The notes below the pieces were generated by a model. It was not told the origin of the DNA. It did no database searches and worked only from the letters and a program-made list of their open reading frames with translations. From Actinomycetes bacterium (GTDB lineage: Bacteria > Actinomycetota > Acidimicrobiia > Acidimicrobiales > Bog-793): 7,634 nt of DNA. This document shows positions 5,526 to 7,634 of this stretch, piece after piece (position 1 is the first letter of the stretch; the number at the start of each line of letters is the position of its first letter). The translations under genes and the position numbers were made by a program. The stretch covers positions 1 to 7,634 of the forward strand of contig JAKACF010000145.1 in the NCBI GenBank assembly GCA_021821585.1, in the 5' to 3' direction.

Positions 5526-7634
5526 CGCCGGCGGCCGCCCCCTGCCGCATCGGCAGCACGTTGCGCCAGCGGCCGTCGAGGTCGTGCAGGCAGGCGGCGA
5601 CGGCACCGGCCGTCGGGACGAGCCCGATCTCGCCGACGCCCTTGATGCCGTAGGGCGAGTTCGGCTGGGGGTGCTCGACGAGGACGGTCTCGATCGGCGG
5701 GACGTCCTTCGCCCGGATGATGCCGAGGCTGCGCAGCGTCATGTTCGTGGGCCTGCCCTCGGGATCGGCCGGGAACTCCTCGCTCAGGGCGTACCCGAGG
5801 CCCATGTGCACCGCGCCCTCGATCTGGCCCTCGCACAGGAGGGGGTTGACCGCCCGCCCGACGTCGTGGGCAGCCACCACCTTCTCGATCTGCCCCGTCT
5901 CCCGGTCGGCGACGACGAGCTGGGCGGCGAAGCCGAACGTCGAGTGGATCACGGGGTGCTCGAGGCCCTCCTCGAGGGCGTTCGTCCAGTCGACCCGGTA
6001 CTCGCCGAGGTAGTCGACGTCGGGCCGGCAGCCGTCCTCGCGGGCCTTGAGGCAGGCGTCGCGCACCGCCCCGGCGCCCATGAGGGTCCCCCGGGAGCCG
6101 GTCGTCTGGCCGGCGCCGAGCTCGCGGGTGGTGTCGACGACGACCCGCACCGAGGCGGGGTCCACCCCGAGCTCCTCCACGGCGACCTGGAGGGCGACGG
6201 TGTGGACCCCCTGGCCCATCTCGGTCCAGCAGTGGCGGACCTCGACGGCGCCCGAGCGGTCGAAGCGGACGACCGCCCTCGCCACCTCCTTGAAACCGTT
6301 GCCGAGCCCGGAGTTCTTGAGCCCGAGCCCGATGCCGACTGCCTTGTCGGCGGCGCGGGCGGACTCGTAGCGCTCGGCCAGCGCCTCGAGGCAGCGCTCG
6401 GCGCCGCCCGCCCCGTCGTCCATGACCTGGCCGGGTCCCCAGACGTCACCCGGCGCGACGACGTTGCGCCGGCGGATCTCGAGCCCTGACAGGCCGGTGA
6501 GCTCGGCCAGGCGGTCCATGACGCCCTCCATGGCGAACTGGGCCTGGTTGGCCCCGAAGCCGCGGAAGGCCCCGCAGACCGGGTTGTTCGTGCGCACGGC
6601 GATCGACTCGACGTCGATCGCCTCGGTGCGGTAGGGCCCCGAGGCGTGGCCGGCGGCCCGCTCGAGCACCTTCATGCCGACCGACGCGTACGGGCCCGAG
6701 TCGCCCACCATCCGGGCGCGAAGGCCCGTGAGGCGTCCCTCCTCGTCGCACCCGGCCCAGTACTCGAGTCGGATCGGGTGGCGCTTGGGGTGCATGAGCA
6801 GGGACTCCTCCCTGCTGAGGACGCACTTCACGGGCCGGCCGAGGAGGTGGGCGGCGAGGGCGGTCTGGGCCTGGTTGGACATGTCCTCCTTGCCGCCGAA
6901 GGCGCCCCCGTTCGAGACGAGCTCGACGACGACGCGCTCGGGGGCGACGCCGAGCACGCTCGCGATCTGGTCCCGGTCGTCCCAGACCCCCTGGCCTCCC
7001 GAGTAGACCTTGAGCCGCCCGTCCGGCAGCGGGACCGCCAGGGTCGCCTCGGGCTCGAGGAAGGCGTGCTCGACCCGCTGGGTCTGGAAGACCTCGTGCA
7101 CCCGGTGAGCCGAGCGCGAGAGGGCCTCGTCGACATCCCCGCGCCGGTAGGCAGAGCGCGAGAGGACGTTGCCCTCGAGCCCCCAGACGGCGTCGTCGCC
7201 GTCGTCGATGGCCGCCAGCGGGTCGGTGATGGGCCGGAGCGGCCGGTAGTCCACCTCGACGAGGGCGGCCGCCCGGCGGGCGAGCTCGCGGCTCTCGGCG
7301 ACGACGACGGCGAGCACGTCGCCGAGGTAGGACGTGACGCCGCCGACGGGGATGAAGACCGGCCAGTCCGTGTGGATGATGCCGACCCGCAGCTCGCCGG
7401 GGACGTCGGCCGCCGTGAAGACCCCGAGCACCCCCTCTGCCGCCTCCGCCCTCGAGGTGTCGATCGACAGGACCTCGGCGCGGGCGTGGTCCGAGAGGCG
7501 CAGCGCCGCGTGCGCCGTCTGCTCGACGCGCAGGTCGTCGACGTAGCCACGGTCCCCGAGGGCCAGCTCCGAAGCCTCGTACTTCACGCCCCGCGTCCCG
7601 ACACCGGCGGGCGGGTTCGCCTCGGGGAGCGAGC
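5515..7634 (-). CDS. Xanthine dehydrogenase family, molybdopterin-binding (large) subunit, 5' end beyond window
   Basis: A molybdenum hydroxylase large subunit that hydroxylates purines or other N-heterocycles at carbon using water. Residues are counted from an internal GTG at 7587, which would give 690 residues. An aldehyde oxidase/xanthine dehydrogenase a/b hammerhead domain (about 10-120) is followed by VEHAFLEPE (172-180), GGAFGGK (227-233), NPVCGAFRGFGANQ (335-348) with Arg342 of the FRGFG motif, EMGQG (456-460) and GIKGVGEIG (647-655) with the catalytic base Glu653. The NPVCGAFRGFG and TTGSRGTLMG stretches resemble XdhD/selenium-dependent xanthine dehydrogenase-type proteins. Molybdopterin, 2Fe-2S and FAD partners are not in the window. 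No good ribosome binding site precedes 7587, and the frame stays open to the edge with a family-like PAGVGTRG upstream, so the protein probably continues and may carry a fused N-terminal domain. It is the first visible gene of the operon, ending inside the amidohydrolase start. Confidence 0.94.
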   Translation of the reverse strand, partial: SLPEANPPAGVGTRGVKYEASELALGDRGYVDDLRVEQTAHAALRLSDHARAEVLSIDTSRAEAAEGVLGVFTAADVPGELRVGIIHTDWPVFIPVGGVTSYLGDVLAVVVAESRELARRAAALVEVDYRPLRPITDPLAAIDDGDDAVWGLEGNVLSRSAYRRGDVDEALSRSAHRVHEVFQTQRVEHAFLEPEATLAVPLPDGRLKVYSGGQGVWDDRDQIASVLGVAPERVVVELVSNGGAFGGKEDMSNQAQTALAAHLLGRPVKCVLSREESLLMHPKRHPIRLEYWAGCDEEGRLTGLRARMVGDSGPYASVGMKVLERAAGHASGPYRTEAIDVESIAVRTNNPVCGAFRGFGANQAQFAMEGVMDRLAELTGLSGLEIRRRNVVAPGDVWGPGQVMDDGAGGAERCLEALAERYESARAADKAVGIGLGLKNSGLGNGFKEVARAVVRFDRSGAVEVRHCWTEMGQGVHTVALQVAVEELGVDPASVRVVVDTTRELGAGQTTGSRGTLMGAGAVRDACLKAREDGCRPDVDYLGEYRVDWTNALEEGLEHPVIHSTFGFAAQLVVADRETGQIEKVVAAHDVGRAVNPLLCEGQIEGAVHMGLGYALSEEFPADPEGRPTNMTLRSLGIIRAKDVPPIETVLVEHPQPNSPYGIKGVGEIGLVPTAGAVAACLHDLDGRWRNVLPMRQGAAAGDGD

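Noticed and set aside
5526..5606. Longer start for the amidohydrolase, to recover its missing N-terminal domain
   Set aside because: The 27 in-frame residues are Cys/Arg/Pro-rich and do not resemble the beta-strands of SsnA-type enzymes; they lie inside the conserved C-terminus of the hydroxylase.
4215..5645. Plus-strand open frame of 476 codons across the amidohydrolase
   Set aside because: It is the antisense shadow of the SsnA-type gene, with repetitive Gly/Arg/Val/Glu composition and no recognisable fold or ribosome binding site.
1..7634. Frequent CTCGAGG/CCTCGAG words along the window, as a possible dispersed repeat
   Set aside because: They fall in coding frames as common Leu-Glu or reverse-frame codon pairs in a GC-rich genome, with no fixed spacing or flanking conservation.
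1..7634. CRISPR array, tRNA/rRNA, insertion sequence or attachment site
   Set aside because: No regularly spaced repeats, no tRNA-like cloverleaf, no transposase motif and no terminal inverted repeats with target duplication were seen on either strand.

Overview
The window is very GC-rich (roughly 70% or more by eye). Its genes start mostly with GTG, and long open frames run antisense to the real genes. This points to a high-GC bacterium, most likely an actinomycete-type lineage (Actinomycetota, possibly a deep branch such as Thermoleophilia). That placement is an impression from composition and protein style, not a proof. Every gene I can support is on the minus strand, so transcription runs from the right edge (7634) to the left edge (1).

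Region A (7634 to 2317) is a compact catabolic operon. In transcription order it holds: (1) a xanthine dehydrogenase-family molybdopterin-binding subunit, open at the right edge; (2) a compact SsnA-type amidohydrolase overlapping it by 11 nt; (3) a small thiamine-binding (DUF77/MTH1187/YkoF-type) protein after a 40-nt gap; (4) a DauR-type helix-turn-helix regulator overlapping by 8 nt; (5) a dihydropyrimidinase/D-hydantoinase whose GTG directly follows the regulator's TAG. A molybdenum hydroxylase with SsnA and a hydantoinase resembles the E. coli xdhD-ssnA-hyuA region and related purine-degradation clusters. The natural reading is hydroxylation, deamination or ring hydrolysis, then cyclic-amide ring opening of a purine or another N-heterocycle. 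The true substrate is not shown by the sequence.

Region B (2316 to 2226) is a 91-nt gap almost filled by two adjacent inverted repeats. It is probably the end of operon A.

Region C (2225 to 353) holds two genes, a DJ-1/PfpI-family protein and a zinc-dependent, formaldehyde-dehydrogenase-like alcohol dehydrogenase. They are separated by 37 nt, and the second has a strong ribosome binding site. Together they suggest handling of reactive aldehydes or glyoxals.

Region D (352 to 1) is a mostly non-coding stretch with a hairpin after the dehydrogenase and a plausible sigma-70-type promoter. At the left edge a perfect Shine-Dalgarno leads into the first 11 codons of a further gene, probably a flavodoxin-fold protein.

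The items most worth a second look are the amidohydrolase, which lacks the usual N-terminal beta-sandwich segment although its metal ligands are intact, and the thiamine-binding-type protein and short-sensor regulator built into this operon.
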